Shown here in pieces: positions 51,012-60,156 of a stretch of 64,000 nucleotides of DNA. The stretch is taken from the NCBI GenBank assembly GCA_017427685.1, contig JAFRSH010000036.1, positions 1 to 64,000 of the forward strand, written 5' to 3'. The stretch's first letter is position 1. Every line of letters begins with the position of its first letter. Below the pieces are notes generated by a model. That model had not been told where the DNA came from, made no database searches, and was given only the letters and a program-made list of their open reading frames with translations. This DNA is from Lachnospiraceae bacterium (lineage in GTDB: Bacteria > Bacillota > Clostridia > Lachnospirales > Lachnospiraceae). The translations under genes were made by a program, and so were the position numbers.

Positions 51012-54000
51012 TCAGTTGGTATCAGGAGAAAATGCTACCACTGCATCTCCGGCTGCAGGATCTTGACCATCCGAATCAATTCGTATCCAATACTTTTTAT
51101 CGGTCGTGCTTCCGTATGTCGTCTGAACCAGCATATATTCTTCGGGAGCAGAATTCAGTAATGTATTTTCGTCAGGACTGACAAGATAACACTTACATCT
51201 GCCTTGCGTTACATTTGCGTTAAGTTCTGTGTTTGCAAGCGGTACGCCCGAGTTTGCGAACTGAAGAGCATTGCCTGAAAGCTGATCTCCTGCCGAAGCT
51301 TCGTAACATGTGACGTTATCGGGGTTCATGATCATAGCCGTTTTATAATCTCTGAACTGCAACAGTCCGGCATATCGGTATGAGTCGCTTGATCCGTGAA
51401 GAGCAGTGTGTGCATTTCCGGAGGTGGCTTTGGTGAAAGAGATGGGCATAGTGCTATTCTCAACAGTGCCATCATCTTTTACACATACATAGTAATAAAC
51501 TCCCGGCATAGCGGTATTTACACCGGAAAGCATACCGCCGTGACGTGCTTTTTGTCCCGCCAGGTACGTTGAGACCTCGGAAGAGTCAAATGAGTGTTCC
51601 CTTTCATCAAATGCAAACACCAATTTGTTTGATGCATCATAGATACCGGTGTATCGATAAAACTCGTTTTCCGGAACAAATACATCGACGGCACAAGGTG
51701 CGTAATACGACCCTCCATTGGAAGTCATGAGGAAAGAATCTCTTCCGTTCGCATCTTGATAGCGGATCTCATATAGGATTCTGGCAGGATCGGTTAGCGG
51801 CGTATTGAAAAAGTCTTTCTTGAATCCTCTTACAAAATACTGATCACCTGAACCTGAACCTACGGTGGGAGACGCTAGCGCGTATTTGATGGGAATGTCT
51901 TGATAATACTTTCCGTCTGTCCCCTTTACCATATTTCCGTACATGCTATAGTCTGCGCTTGGACCGGAGGTGTCCCAAAGCTGAGAGGAAACATACTTTT
52001 CGCCATTAAATGACAAGTCGTCAAAACTCTCATTCAAAATCCCGGAGGTACCACCAAATTGATAAACATCAGCTTCTACTTTCGTTGAACTGTTTGAAGC
52101 GGACAGGCCAATGTATGACACAAACCCGAGATCTTCTTCTGAAATGTCACTGATACGAAGGTACGGGTTATTGGTTCCGTTTTCGTACTTGTATATAAAA
52201 CCTACTTTAAAGGGAGATGTAGCAGGACCGAAGATCGGGCTGATGACAAGCTGACCGATTCTGTGACTAAGGAATCGGGAATCGTCGTTTCCGAGCGATA
52301 AAAGGGTGCCTACGGGGGTGGTTGTGTTTGAAGCATCATAAAGCAGGACTGTATAGTCTTCCGGCACGCTAATGTGAAGAGCCGATCCTTTTGAAGTACT
52401 CCAATACAACGCATGGTATTCGAAGGGAGGGTCGGTTGACTGCTGGGCATCATCGAGGTAAGTGAGTGTATATCCCAACAGTTTCCTTCCGCTTTTACCT
52501 ATATACATATCCTGATTTTTATGCACCGTTCCTACAGCACCGACAAGACCACTGCTCAGATCTCTGGTTTGACCGAGAAGACCCCAAGGATAAATAGCAT
52601 CATCGGGAACCGCAACATAATACCTGGTAGGAGAACTACCTAGTGAATTCGGGTTATCATAATAATACACACTTCTGTCGGGGACAGCAGTTCCGGGACC
52701 TGCAACGATATTACCGTTTTCAAAGGTGAATGAAGTCAGCGCAATCTTATACTTATGGTTCGTTGTATCCCCCGCCTCCGGTATGTAGTAAGGGTTTGCA
52801 AGGCCGAAGCTGTTGACATTGCTGTTGGTCCAGTCAAGGCCCGAACTTGAAAGATCGAGCAGAACGTAATCCTGTTTGCTTGCGCAGATGTCAATCGCTG
52901 CAGGGATTCCGTCATGGTAATACGAGAAGTTGCTGTTGATCGTTGTACTTCCGTCGTTTAAGTAGGGTCTCTGACCAAGCCCTGCACCGTAGGTACAGAG
53001 TATGGCTTCCTTGTCATTTGAGGTGCTTCCGTTGTCCAAAGTGAACTTAGGGATGGTTACAGGCTTGTTGCCCTGGAACCATGTTTTGAGTGAGATCTCG
53101 TTCGTGGTAGCGCTGCAGTACCACCACTGCTGATCTTTTTCGTCTGTGTTGCCGGTGAACTCAACCGCTCCGGTTCCGTTGGCTGTGAAGTTCAGATAGT
53201 TCCAGTTTACAGGGGAACCACCATACACCAGATCTACACTCGAATCGGCAACAGACGCTCTCACTTCCTCTGCGAAGTAAGCATAGAGCTTGAGAGTTCC
53301 GTCCTGAGTAGTGTTTTTATCGAGTGTTACGCTCTTGCCGACACCGCTTCCGCTCGGAGAAGTGGTTGATTTCTTGTTTAAGAAGATCTTTCCGCTGTTG
53401 TAGTCCTCGGGAACAGTGTTAAGTGTCATGACCCTGCTGATATTTAGGTCACCCATGGTACTGTAGCAGATAAACGGCGAGTAATAAGATGATTGCGTCG
53501 CATTTACAGCACCGATATACGGGGTCTTATCCATCACGGTCTGGCTCATGCCGGCGTTTATGCAATAATCATAGTCCTCAGGCAAGCTGAAGCTGTCGCC
53601 GTACTCGTATCCCGAAATGATCACACGGTTATCTACACTCTCGTAGGAGTGACCGTCATTGTCGGTTCCGCCCGACGGAATGTTAAGCTTTCCGGCCGTC
53701 GGGAACAGGTTTGTGATCTCGACTGTCATGGGCTTCTTCTTTATGCCGGCGTAAAGAGCTACGCTGTCGCCGGAAGAGGAAGGCATCTTTTCAACTTTGT
53801 ATGCCGAGTCACTGCTGTCTGCAGCTGCCTGAGTGGTGTACCAGCCGGTGAACATATAGGCGTCACGGTACTGTTCTTCTATGAGCACACTGTAGGTGCT
53901 GCTATTTCCCATGCCGGGCAGCCATTCATCAACCTCGAACTCCTGAGGCAGATCGCTTGCGGAAATAGCATTTGCACCGCTGTAGAAGACGAGCCCTACT

Positions 54001-55625
54001 GCGGGTGATGATCCGCTTTGTCCCGAATAAACTCTCTGGGTTGTGTATGATACGGGTTTTGCACTCGAGGTGGGGGTACTTGTACTCGTGCCTGAACTTG
54101 TACCTGTACCTGTGCCGGTACCTGTACTTGTGCCGGTGCCTGTACCTGTGCCCGTGCCTGTACCGGTGCTTGTACCTGTGCCTGTTTCGGTACCTTGGCC
54201 GCCTGATGTTTTATTGCTTTCGGTGTTTTCTTCACCGTCGGTCGCCCCGTCGTTTACCGTATTGTCTTTTGCGCCTTCTTCTCCGGTTTCACTGTTATTG
54301 TCCTCGGACTTGTCAGTGTTGCCGGATCCGCTTTCTGTGGCGTCATTTTCTGCTCCGTTATCGCCTGTGGAGGCACCGTTATCACCTGAGCCGGTACCGC
54401 TTTCTCCCTGTGTACCGTCAGAAACTGATGTCTCTGTAGAATCACTTCTGTTATCTGTGCTGTCTGTGTTTCCTGTTTCTTCGGCTTTTGCTTCTTCTGC
54501 TTTTGTTTCATCTTCGGACTGAGCATCCCCGGCATCGTTATTGTCTGCTTCGTCGCCGGCTTCGATAGTTTCCTCGACGGTGTCTGTCTCTGCTTCGGTC
54601 AGCTCGACAGAGTCGGCATCTTCTGTCGCAGGGGACTCGGAGTCCACAGCGACGGTTCCGAGCGCATCCGGATCGTTAACGGTTGTTTCTGTGGTTGCTT
54701 CTGCAACTTCAGTGCTGTCGTTTGATGCTTTGGTATCGCCCTCCAGCTGCCCTCTGATCTTGATATAAGCGTCCATGACATCGTCAAATTCCTGCTCGAT
54801 CCGGGCAATATCTTCCTCGGAAAGACCTGCCTCGCTGGCAGCGGCCTGAGCGTCATTGATAAGGATCTGCTTTATATTGTCCAGGAACGCGTCGTCGAAG
54901 AACAATTCAACATCGAATTCGATATCCTCGCGTTCGGGTACGACGTCAACAGTGACACCGTTCTGCGTCTTGCCTGTGTCGGCGATCGACAGAATGTCTT
55001 CCTTTGAAACAAGTTCACTCATGAGGGTTGTGAAGGAAACGCCTTCGCCGGGTCCGAGCTCACGCTCGATCGACAAAACGGTACCGTCGGACATCAGCTT
55101 GACACCCTTGACGATGACCTGACCCTCGAGGATTGCTGTGCATGTCCTGAGAACTCCGGTTACAGCATCTTCAAGTACCTGTGTCAGTACCTTTGTACCG
55201 CGAATAGCCAGTGAAGTGTTGGGAGTAATGATGTCATAGGAAGACTTGGCGGTAAGCTTCCTTGTAACTTCCGTCATCATGGAACCGCGGTCGATGTAAA
55301 CGCGGGTTTTGCTGTCGTTCTCGGTTCCCGTGGCAAGAAGCTCGATCCTGGTGCCCGCTTCAAGGTACACAAACTTATCATCGTCGAGTTTGAGCCTTGC
55401 GAAGCCCGTGTCGCCGACGGTGAAAGTGTCACCTGATAAAAGAGTCATGTTTTTAAAGGCCTCGAGGGTCTCGTCACCCCTGGTCACTTGACACGTGCCG
55501 TTTAGTTCAAACACCTTAATGGAACGGTAGGTGTCCATATTCCCAATGATGATGAACACGACGGCAACAGCGACCGCAACCGCAGCGGTTGAAATTCCTC
55601 CGATCAATAAAGCTTTCCTGCTCAT
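51012..55625 (-). CDS. Giant FecR-domain surface protein
   Basis: About 1537 residues from ATG 55625 (GGAGGAG eight bases upstream); the longer frame from 55676 is not supported. One membrane helix at about 5-27, a FecR domain at about 45-190 (LLSGDTFTVGDTGFARLKL, TPNTSLAIRGTKVLTQV), a Glu/Ala helical part, then about 200 low-complexity residues rich in Asp, Glu, Ser, Thr and Gly ending in Thr-Gly repeats (about 479-512). The remaining 1000 residues hold a Listeria-Bacteroides-like repeat (MFTGWYTTQAAAD) and many beta-strand patterns. No LPXTG anchor. Probably an exposed envelope or matrix protein; ligand unknown. It lies between the regulator and kinase genes. Confidence 0.78.
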   Translation of the reverse strand: MSRKALLIGGISTAAVAVAVAVVFIIIGNMDTYRSIKVFELNGTCQVTRGDETLEAFKNMTLLSGDTFTVGDTGFARLKLDDDKFVYLEAGTRIELLATGTENDSKTRVYIDRGSMMTEVTRKLTAKSSYDIITPNTSLAIRGTKVLTQVLEDAVTGVLRTCTAILEGQVIVKGVKLMSDGTVLSIERELGPGEGVSFTTLMSELVSKEDILSIADTGKTQNGVTVDVVPEREDIEFDVELFFDDAFLDNIKQILINDAQAAASEAGLSEEDIARIEQEFDDVMDAYIKIRGQLEGDTKASNDSTEVAEATTETTVNDPDALGTVAVDSESPATEDADSVELTEAETDTVEETIEAGDEADNNDAGDAQSEDETKAEEAKAEETGNTDSTDNRSDSTETSVSDGTQGESGTGSGDNGASTGDNGAENDATESGSGNTDKSEDNNSETGEEGAKDNTVNDGATDGEENTESNKTSGGQGTETGTGTSTGTGTGTGTGTGTSTGTGTGTGTSSGTSTSTPTSSAKPVSYTTQRVYSGQSGSSPAVGLVFYSGANAISASDLPQEFEVDEWLPGMGNSSTYSVLIEEQYRDAYMFTGWYTTQAAADSSDSAYKVEKMPSSSGDSVALYAGIKKKPMTVEITNLFPTAGKLNIPSGGTDNDGHSYESVDNRVIISGYEYGDSFSLPEDYDYCINAGMSQTVMDKTPYIGAVNATQSSYYSPFICYSTMGDLNISRVMTLNTVPEDYNSGKIFLNKKSTTSPSGSGVGKSVTLDKNTTQDGTLKLYAYFAEEVRASVADSSVDLVYGGSPVNWNYLNFTANGTGAVEFTGNTDEKDQQWWYCSATTNEISLKTWFQGNKPVTIPKFTLDNGSTSNDKEAILCTYGAGLGQRPYLNDGSTTINSNFSYYHDGIPAAIDICASKQDYVLLDLSSSGLDWTNSNVNSFGLANPYYIPEAGDTTNHKYKIALTSFTFENGNIVAGPGTAVPDRSVYYYDNPNSLGSSPTRYYVAVPDDAIYPWGLLGQTRDLSSGLVGAVGTVHKNQDMYIGKSGRKLLGYTLTYLDDAQQSTDPPFEYHALYWSTSKGSALHISVPEDYTVLLYDASNTTTPVGTLLSLGNDDSRFLSHRIGQLVISPIFGPATSPFKVGFIYKYENGTNNPYLRISDISEEDLGFVSYIGLSASNSSTKVEADVYQFGGTSGILNESFDDLSFNGEKYVSSQLWDTSGPSADYSMYGNMVKGTDGKYYQDIPIKYALASPTVGSGSGDQYFVRGFKKDFFNTPLTDPARILYEIRYQDANGRDSFLMTSNGGSYYAPCAVDVFVPENEFYRYTGIYDASNKLVFAFDEREHSFDSSEVSTYLAGQKARHGGMLSGVNTAMPGVYYYVCVKDDGTVENSTMPISFTKATSGNAHTALHGSSDSYRYAGLLQFRDYKTAMIMNPDNVTCYEASAGDQLSGNALQFANSGVPLANTELNANVTQGRCKCYLVSPDENTLLNSAPEEYMLVQTTYGSTTDKKYWIRIDSDGQDPAAGDAVVAFSPDTN
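54080..54195 (-). repeat. Thr-Gly dipeptide coding repeat in FecR protein gene
   Basis: A stretch of alternating ACN-GGN codons (read on the minus strand) encodes GTGTGTSTGT-type tandem dipeptides, with scattered synonymous and Thr/Ser changes. It makes a flexible spacer between the FecR part and the outside domains, and is a likely site of length variation by slippage. Confidence 0.85.
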
Positions 55626-55782
55626 TTCGGTTACTCCTCCGAATTCTATCTTTGTACGTTCTTTTGCATGCCACATGGCGTCAAAAAAGATCTGTCTGAT
55701 ATTAAAGAGTCCATTACTACCCTAAATTCCTCAAAAAACATAAAAATAATTTTTTACAACCTGTCCGCCCGTGTCAGCTTCC

Positions 55783-55811
55783 TTGACAGACCGGGTAGCG
55801 AAAGATATAGT
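55783..55811 (+). promoter_or_regulatory. Promoter of the histidine kinase gene
   Basis: TTGACA (55783-55788), 17-bp spacer, TATAGT (55806-55811). Transcription would begin near 55818, so the kinase is expressed independently of its regulator, and the GTG at 55771 cannot be its start. Confidence 0.75.
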
Positions 55812-55860
55812 TGAATTAACATTATTCAGAAGAAAAGCATTACGGAGGCTGTCGGGGAAT

Positions 55861-57144
55861 GTGAATAACAGTGTGTTGAGAGCGTACGCGAGACTTTGCA
55901 TATCGATCTTTGTGGTTCTACTGCTGATCATTGTGGCAGTAGAATTTGTTATGTTCAAAAGCAGCCGCGAGGGCATCGACATCTACAAGGTCGAGGTCGG
56001 AAGAGTCGAGAACGAGCTGCGTGCGCATGCCGGCACGCCCGGCTACGAGCCTGATATTTCGGCCTACGAGACGATCCTCAGGGTCGAGCGTTATGAGCCC
56101 GAAAGCATGAACCCCGAGGACGGATCCGGGGACTTCTTTAATTCTGATAACGCCTATGTGGTCAGGGACGTCGCGGGCACCCTCTGGCGCATCGATTATG
56201 ACACGAACGTGGACTCCGAACGTGTGTATATGTTCATCGTTGTGAATCTTGTCACCGCAGGCGTGGTATTGGCAGTTGCGGTTGTGCTTCTCTACATCTA
56301 TTTCGCTATCATCAGAAATTTCCATAGACTCTCGGATTATCCGTTCGAACTCGCGAAGGGAAACCTCGTGACACCCATGAAGGCGGAGAAGACCAGATAC
56401 TTCGGGCGTTTCCTGTGGGGTCTAGATATGCTCCGTGAGAAGCTGGAAGCCGAGAAGGTCGAGAACCTGGAGCTTCAGAAGGAGAAGAACGTCTTCCTGC
56501 TTTCGCTTTCGCATGACATCAAAACTCCGCTTTCAGCCATCAAGCTCTACTCTGCGGCACTCAGAAAGAACCTCTACACCGACGAGGACAAGATCAGGGA
56601 GGTGGCGGAGAAGATCGACGAGAATGCGGGCGAGATCGAGAACTACGTGGCCAAGGTCATCTCAGCATCCGGTGATGACTTCCTGAACTTTGATGTGAGA
56701 GAGGGCGAGTTCTACCTCTCGGAGGCTCTCGATTCGATCAGGAGCTACTACTCGGACAAGCTCGCCGCCATCGGGACGAAGCTCACGTTCAACGACTGCA
56801 CGGACGTGCTTATCAAAGGCGACCGCGACAGACTCATCGAGGTGCTTCAGAACATTTTTGAGAATGCCATAAAGTACGGTGACGGTCGTGAGATAGACGT
56901 TTCTTTCTCGGACGAGGAGGGGGCGAGGCTCATAAGCGTTAAGAATACGGGTTGCACTCTCTCCGAAGAAGAACTCGGGCACATCTTTGACAGCTTCTAC
57001 CGCGGTTCGAACGTGGGCAGCAGGGGCGGCAGCGGACTCGGTCTCTACATCTGCAAGAAGCTCATGGCCAGGATGAAGGGCGACGTGTTTGCGCAGATAC
57101 TTGACGGAGAGATGCAGGTCACCGTGGTGTGCTGCAAGAGGTAA
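55861..57144 (+). CDS. Sensor histidine kinase
   Basis: 427 residues from GTG 55861, with GGAGG 12 bases upstream and the promoter before it. Two membrane helices (about 10-35 and 130-152) enclose an outside domain of about 95 residues. Then HAMP-like region, phospho-acceptor LSLSHDIKTPLSAIKLYS, N-box NIFENAIKYGDG and G boxes SGLGLYICKK. The outside domain is too long for the intramembrane-sensing BceS class. It most likely phosphorylates the OmpR-type regulator at 50199, from which it is separated by the FecR gene. Confidence 0.9.
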   Translation: MNNSVLRAYARLCISIFVVLLLIIVAVEFVMFKSSREGIDIYKVEVGRVENELRAHAGTPGYEPDISAYETILRVERYEPESMNPEDGSGDFFNSDNAYVVRDVAGTLWRIDYDTNVDSERVYMFIVVNLVTAGVVLAVAVVLLYIYFAIIRNFHRLSDYPFELAKGNLVTPMKAEKTRYFGRFLWGLDMLREKLEAEKVENLELQKEKNVFLLSLSHDIKTPLSAIKLYSAALRKNLYTDEDKIREVAEKIDENAGEIENYVAKVISASGDDFLNFDVREGEFYLSEALDSIRSYYSDKLAAIGTKLTFNDCTDVLIKGDRDRLIEVLQNIFENAIKYGDGREIDVSFSDEEGARLISVKNTGCTLSEEELGHIFDSFYRGSNVGSRGGSGLGLYICKKLMARMKGDVFAQILDGEMQVTVVCCKR

Positions 57145-57254
57145 ATCCTAATAACGTTTGTGTTTTTGGGTTAAAAGTGGTAATGTTATGTTATGAGGAT
57201 TTATTGGTTTAGTTAAGCGGACGAGTCATCAGTTTTAGATCAAAAGGGGTTATT

Positions 57255-58229
57255 ATGTCTATACTTATAGTCGGCGGTGCCGGATATATCGGCAGTCATG
57301 TCAACAAATTGCTTGCCCGTAAGGGCTTTGATACCGTGGTGCTCGACAACCTTGTGTACGGTCACAAAGAGGCTGTCGTGGCGGGTGAGTTCGTGCAGGG
57401 TGACCTCGCGAACAAGGACGACATCAGGAAAGCGTTCGAGGGACGCGACATTGATGCCGTATTTCATTTCGCGAATTTCGCATATGTGGGCGAGAGTTGT
57501 CTCGACCCCGAAAAGTACTACGTCAACAACATCTCGAACACTCTGAACCTTCTCAGTGTCATGAGAGAACAGGGTTGCGGGAAGATCATCTTCAGCTCCT
57601 CGTGCTCGACCTACGGCGTGCCCGAGCGAGTTCCGATCACCGAGGATCTGCCTCAGCATCCCATGAGTCCTTACGCATCTACCAAACTCATGATTGAAAT
57701 GATCCTTAGGGATTACGCGAGCGCTTACGGCCTCAGGTACGTCGGCTTCCGCTACTTCAACGCATGCGGTGCCGATCCCGAGGGGGAGATCGGCGAGAGC
57801 CACACCCCCGAGACACACCTGATCCCCATCACACTCGACGTTGCGAGCGGCCTCAGGGACGAGATGATGGTCTTCGGTAATGACTACAACACCCCCGACG
57901 GCACCAACATCAGGGATTATGTTCATGTCCTCGATCTCGCGGAAGCGCACATCGCGGCACTCGACTACTTTGACAAGGGCGGAGAGAACGACTTCTTCAA
58001 CATCGGTACCGAGAAGGGCTTCAGCAACCTCGAGATCATCGAAGCGGTCAAGAGAGTGACCGGCAGGGACTTCCCCGTGGTCATCACGGATCGCAGGCCC
58101 GGCGATCCCGACATCCTCGTCGGCAGCAGCGAGAAGGCGAGAAGAGTCCTCGGCTGGGTTCCCAAGTACAGTGACATCGAGACCGTGATCGAAACCGCAT
58201 GGAAGTGGCACGAGAACAAGAAGTTCTGA
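57255..58229 (+). CDS. galE: UDP-glucose 4-epimerase
   Basis: 324 residues, an extended short-chain dehydrogenase: NAD-binding VGGAGYIGSHVNKLLA, catalytic Ser in SSSCSTYGVPERVPITED and YxxxK in YASTKLMIEMILRDYA, then GADPEGEIGESHTPETHLIPI and GTNIRDYVHVLDLAEAHIAAL. It interconverts UDP-glucose and UDP-galactose. The next gene is a sugar nucleotidyltransferase, and a Wzz-like gene follows further on, so cell-surface polysaccharide synthesis is likely. Confidence 0.94.
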   Translation: MSILIVGGAGYIGSHVNKLLARKGFDTVVLDNLVYGHKEAVVAGEFVQGDLANKDDIRKAFEGRDIDAVFHFANFAYVGESCLDPEKYYVNNISNTLNLLSVMREQGCGKIIFSSSCSTYGVPERVPITEDLPQHPMSPYASTKLMIEMILRDYASAYGLRYVGFRYFNACGADPEGEIGESHTPETHLIPITLDVASGLRDEMMVFGNDYNTPDGTNIRDYVHVLDLAEAHIAALDYFDKGGENDFFNIGTEKGFSNLEIIEAVKRVTGRDFPVVITDRRPGDPDILVGSSEKARRVLGWVPKYSDIETVIETAWKWHENKKF

Positions 58230-58238
58230 AAACAAGAG

Positions 58239-59144
58239 GTGAACGACATTAAAGAGAAAAAAACACTTGTGATTCTTGCCGCCGGGATCGGGGCAAGGTA
58301 TGGTGGTGGGATAAAGCAGCTTGAGCCGGTCGGACCGACCGACGAGCTGATCATAGATTATTCGGTGCATGACGCGATAGCGGCCGGGTTCAACAAGGTT
58401 GTGTTCATAATCAGGCACGACATAGAGTCGGATTTCAGAGAGAGGATCGGGGACAGGATAGAGCGCGTCTGTGAGCCTCTCGGGGTTGAGATTCGTTACG
58501 CCTTCCAGGAGAAGGACATGATGGTCGATCACGTGCCGGACGGAAGGATCAAGCCCTGGGGTACGGGGCATGCGGTGCTCTGCGCTGCGGATATGATCGA
58601 CTCAGGATTTGCGGTGATCAATTCGGACGACTACTACGGCCGCGAGGCCTTTCGTAAGGCTGCCGATCTTCTGGCACTTGACCGGTGCGGACTGATCGGT
58701 TACGTACTCAAGAACACACTTTCTGACAACGGGGGAGTGACCCGCGGCATCTGCTCGTTGGACGGTGAAAAGCTCACCGGCATCAAAGAAACAAGGAACA
58801 TCCGTAAGGCAGGCCCGGGTGCGGAAGCGGACGGCGTCCGTCTTGACGAGGAAAGCTTTGTTTCGATGAATTTCTGGTGCTTCCCGCTCTCGTTCCTCGA
58901 AGTGCTGAAGGACGGTTTCCCGAAGTTCCGGGACGGTATGACGGATCCGCTGACGGAGGAGTACCTTCTTCCCGGGATCGCGGATGGCATGATCAAGGAT
59001 GGAGTACCCTTCACACTCATGCCCACGGACGATCAGTGGTTCGGAGTTACATACAAAGAGGACAGACAGAGCGTGGTCGACAGCTTCCGCAAGCTCTACG
59101 CGGACGGTGTGTACAGGGACGATCTGTACTCGGATCTGTCTTAA
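58239..59144 (+). CDS. Sugar nucleotidyltransferase family protein
   Basis: 301 residues, NTP_transferase fold: ILAAGIGARYGGGIKQLEPVGPTDELIIDYSVHDA binds nucleotide, INSDDYYGREAF holds the metal-binding Asp. These unusual members of the family lie near polysaccharide genes in Clostridia. The start is odd: GTG 58239 directly abuts AAGAG, while AAGAGGTG stands at proper distance from an ATT at 58248. An ATT start (as in infC) is therefore possible. Its stop overlaps the convergent MerR gene by four bases. Confidence 0.8.
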   Translation: MNDIKEKKTLVILAAGIGARYGGGIKQLEPVGPTDELIIDYSVHDAIAAGFNKVVFIIRHDIESDFRERIGDRIERVCEPLGVEIRYAFQEKDMMVDHVPDGRIKPWGTGHAVLCAADMIDSGFAVINSDDYYGREAFRKAADLLALDRCGLIGYVLKNTLSDNGGVTRGICSLDGEKLTGIKETRNIRKAGPGAEADGVRLDEESFVSMNFWCFPLSFLEVLKDGFPKFRDGMTDPLTEEYLLPGIADGMIKDGVPFTLMPTDDQWFGVTYKEDRQSVVDSFRKLYADGVYRDDLYSDLS

Positions 59145-59965
59145 ACCCTCTCTGTTATCGGCACGATCAAGCGATAGCAGAACCTGTCTTTTTCGATATG
59201 TTTGCTCACATAGGGCGCAACGAGGCCGATGAACCTTGCCTGACCTGCGGGTTCGATGCCTCGTTTTTCGATTTCATCCCAGAACGCTTTGCAGAGTCTC
59301 GGGATGACCGTGTAGTCTCCGTAGGCGAGACCCGAGAAGGCCTTGGTGGCCGGGAACGTGGTGATGTGAGGATCGGACACTTTTTTGGGAGGCTGTATGG
59401 GGATGCATGCCGTTACGTTGTGAGCTTCCCTGCTTGTGAAAGATTCGATCCTGAAGTTGTCGGAACTGAGTCCGAAGATCGACTCGGTTCCTGCCATGAT
59501 ATAGCCTGCCATGAGGCTCTGCTCGTGGGCCGAGTAGAAGAGCACTTCGCTATCCGAAGGGGTGGTTGCGTCGCTTGTAACGCAGTAGCAGACAGTTTCG
59601 GGCATATCGAGGTATGAGAAGACGACCCAGTCTGAGTTGTTGTTCCTGATCTCGAGCTCCTCAAGAACGCGCTGCATTCTGTATAGCTTTTCCTTCTTCT
59701 CCTTCAGGAAACCGGTGATATCCTTTCTTTGATAGTAATAATCCACAATCTCCTCGCGTGACAGCCCGAGTGTCTGGTAGAGCTGGTATTGACCGACCTC
59801 GGCGGCGTTTTGCGCGTCAAAGTAGCGATAACCCGTGTCCGGGTCGATCTTAAAAGGCGTGAAGAAACCGCTCTCTTCCATACGGATCAAAGTGGTCCTG
59901 CTGATACCGCATGATTTGGCGAATTCATTGATCGTAAAAAGATGTCTTTGCTCAGGATAATTCAT
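59141..59965 (-). CDS. MerR-family regulator with GyrI-like domain
   Basis: ATG 59965 (MNYPEQRHLFTINEF) follows GAGGT; the frame to 60040 is not supported. 274 residues. The MerR helix-turn-helix runs from FTINEFAKSCGISRTTLIRMEESGFFTPFKIDPDTGYRYFDAQ, then a dimer coiled coil, then a C-terminal half like BmrR/GyrI effector-binding domains (VCYCVTSDATTPSDSE, AYGDYTVIPRLCKAFWDEIEKRG). It probably senses a hydrophobic or cationic drug-like compound. Target promoter unknown. Confidence 0.85.
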   Translation of the reverse strand: MNYPEQRHLFTINEFAKSCGISRTTLIRMEESGFFTPFKIDPDTGYRYFDAQNAAEVGQYQLYQTLGLSREEIVDYYYQRKDITGFLKEKKEKLYRMQRVLEELEIRNNNSDWVVFSYLDMPETVCYCVTSDATTPSDSEVLFYSAHEQSLMAGYIMAGTESIFGLSSDNFRIESFTSREAHNVTACIPIQPPKKVSDPHITTFPATKAFSGLAYGDYTVIPRLCKAFWDEIEKRGIEPAGQARFIGLVAPYVSKHIEKDRFCYRLIVPITERV

Positions 59966-60041
59966 ATTTACCTCACTTTGTATTGACTTGACCATGGGTG
60001 GATATGTTATGATTATCGTACCGTGTGGGAGACTTGTCAAT

Positions 60042-60094
60042 CAAAAGTCCTATGATTTTTTTGCAGAAAGAATGCAAAAGTCATAGGGCTTTTG
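60042..60094. repeat. Dispersed long hairpin element, copy 2
   Basis: CAAAAGTCCTATGA (60042-60055) and TCATAGGGCTTTTG (60081-60094) form a 14-bp stem with one G-U pair; inside, TTTTGC and GCAAAA extend it. Partner of copy 1 at 29963-30014: outer and inner arms are alike, loops differ. It sits in the divergent region between the MerR and lipoprotein genes, immediately before TATAAT (60096-60101). Confidence 0.7.
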
Positions 60095-60156
60095 ATATAA
60101 TATCTCAGAAAACATGTTCAACAGGGTTGATCAGGGGTGCTGAAAGGATGTTCGGG

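Noticed and set aside
54043..54522. Pro/Val/Leu-rich plus-strand ORFs over the Thr-Gly repeat
   Set aside because: Open frames here only reflect the repeat on the other strand.
57240..58571. 443-codon minus-strand ORF over galE
   Set aside because: GalE motifs on the plus strand are complete; this frame has no start signal.
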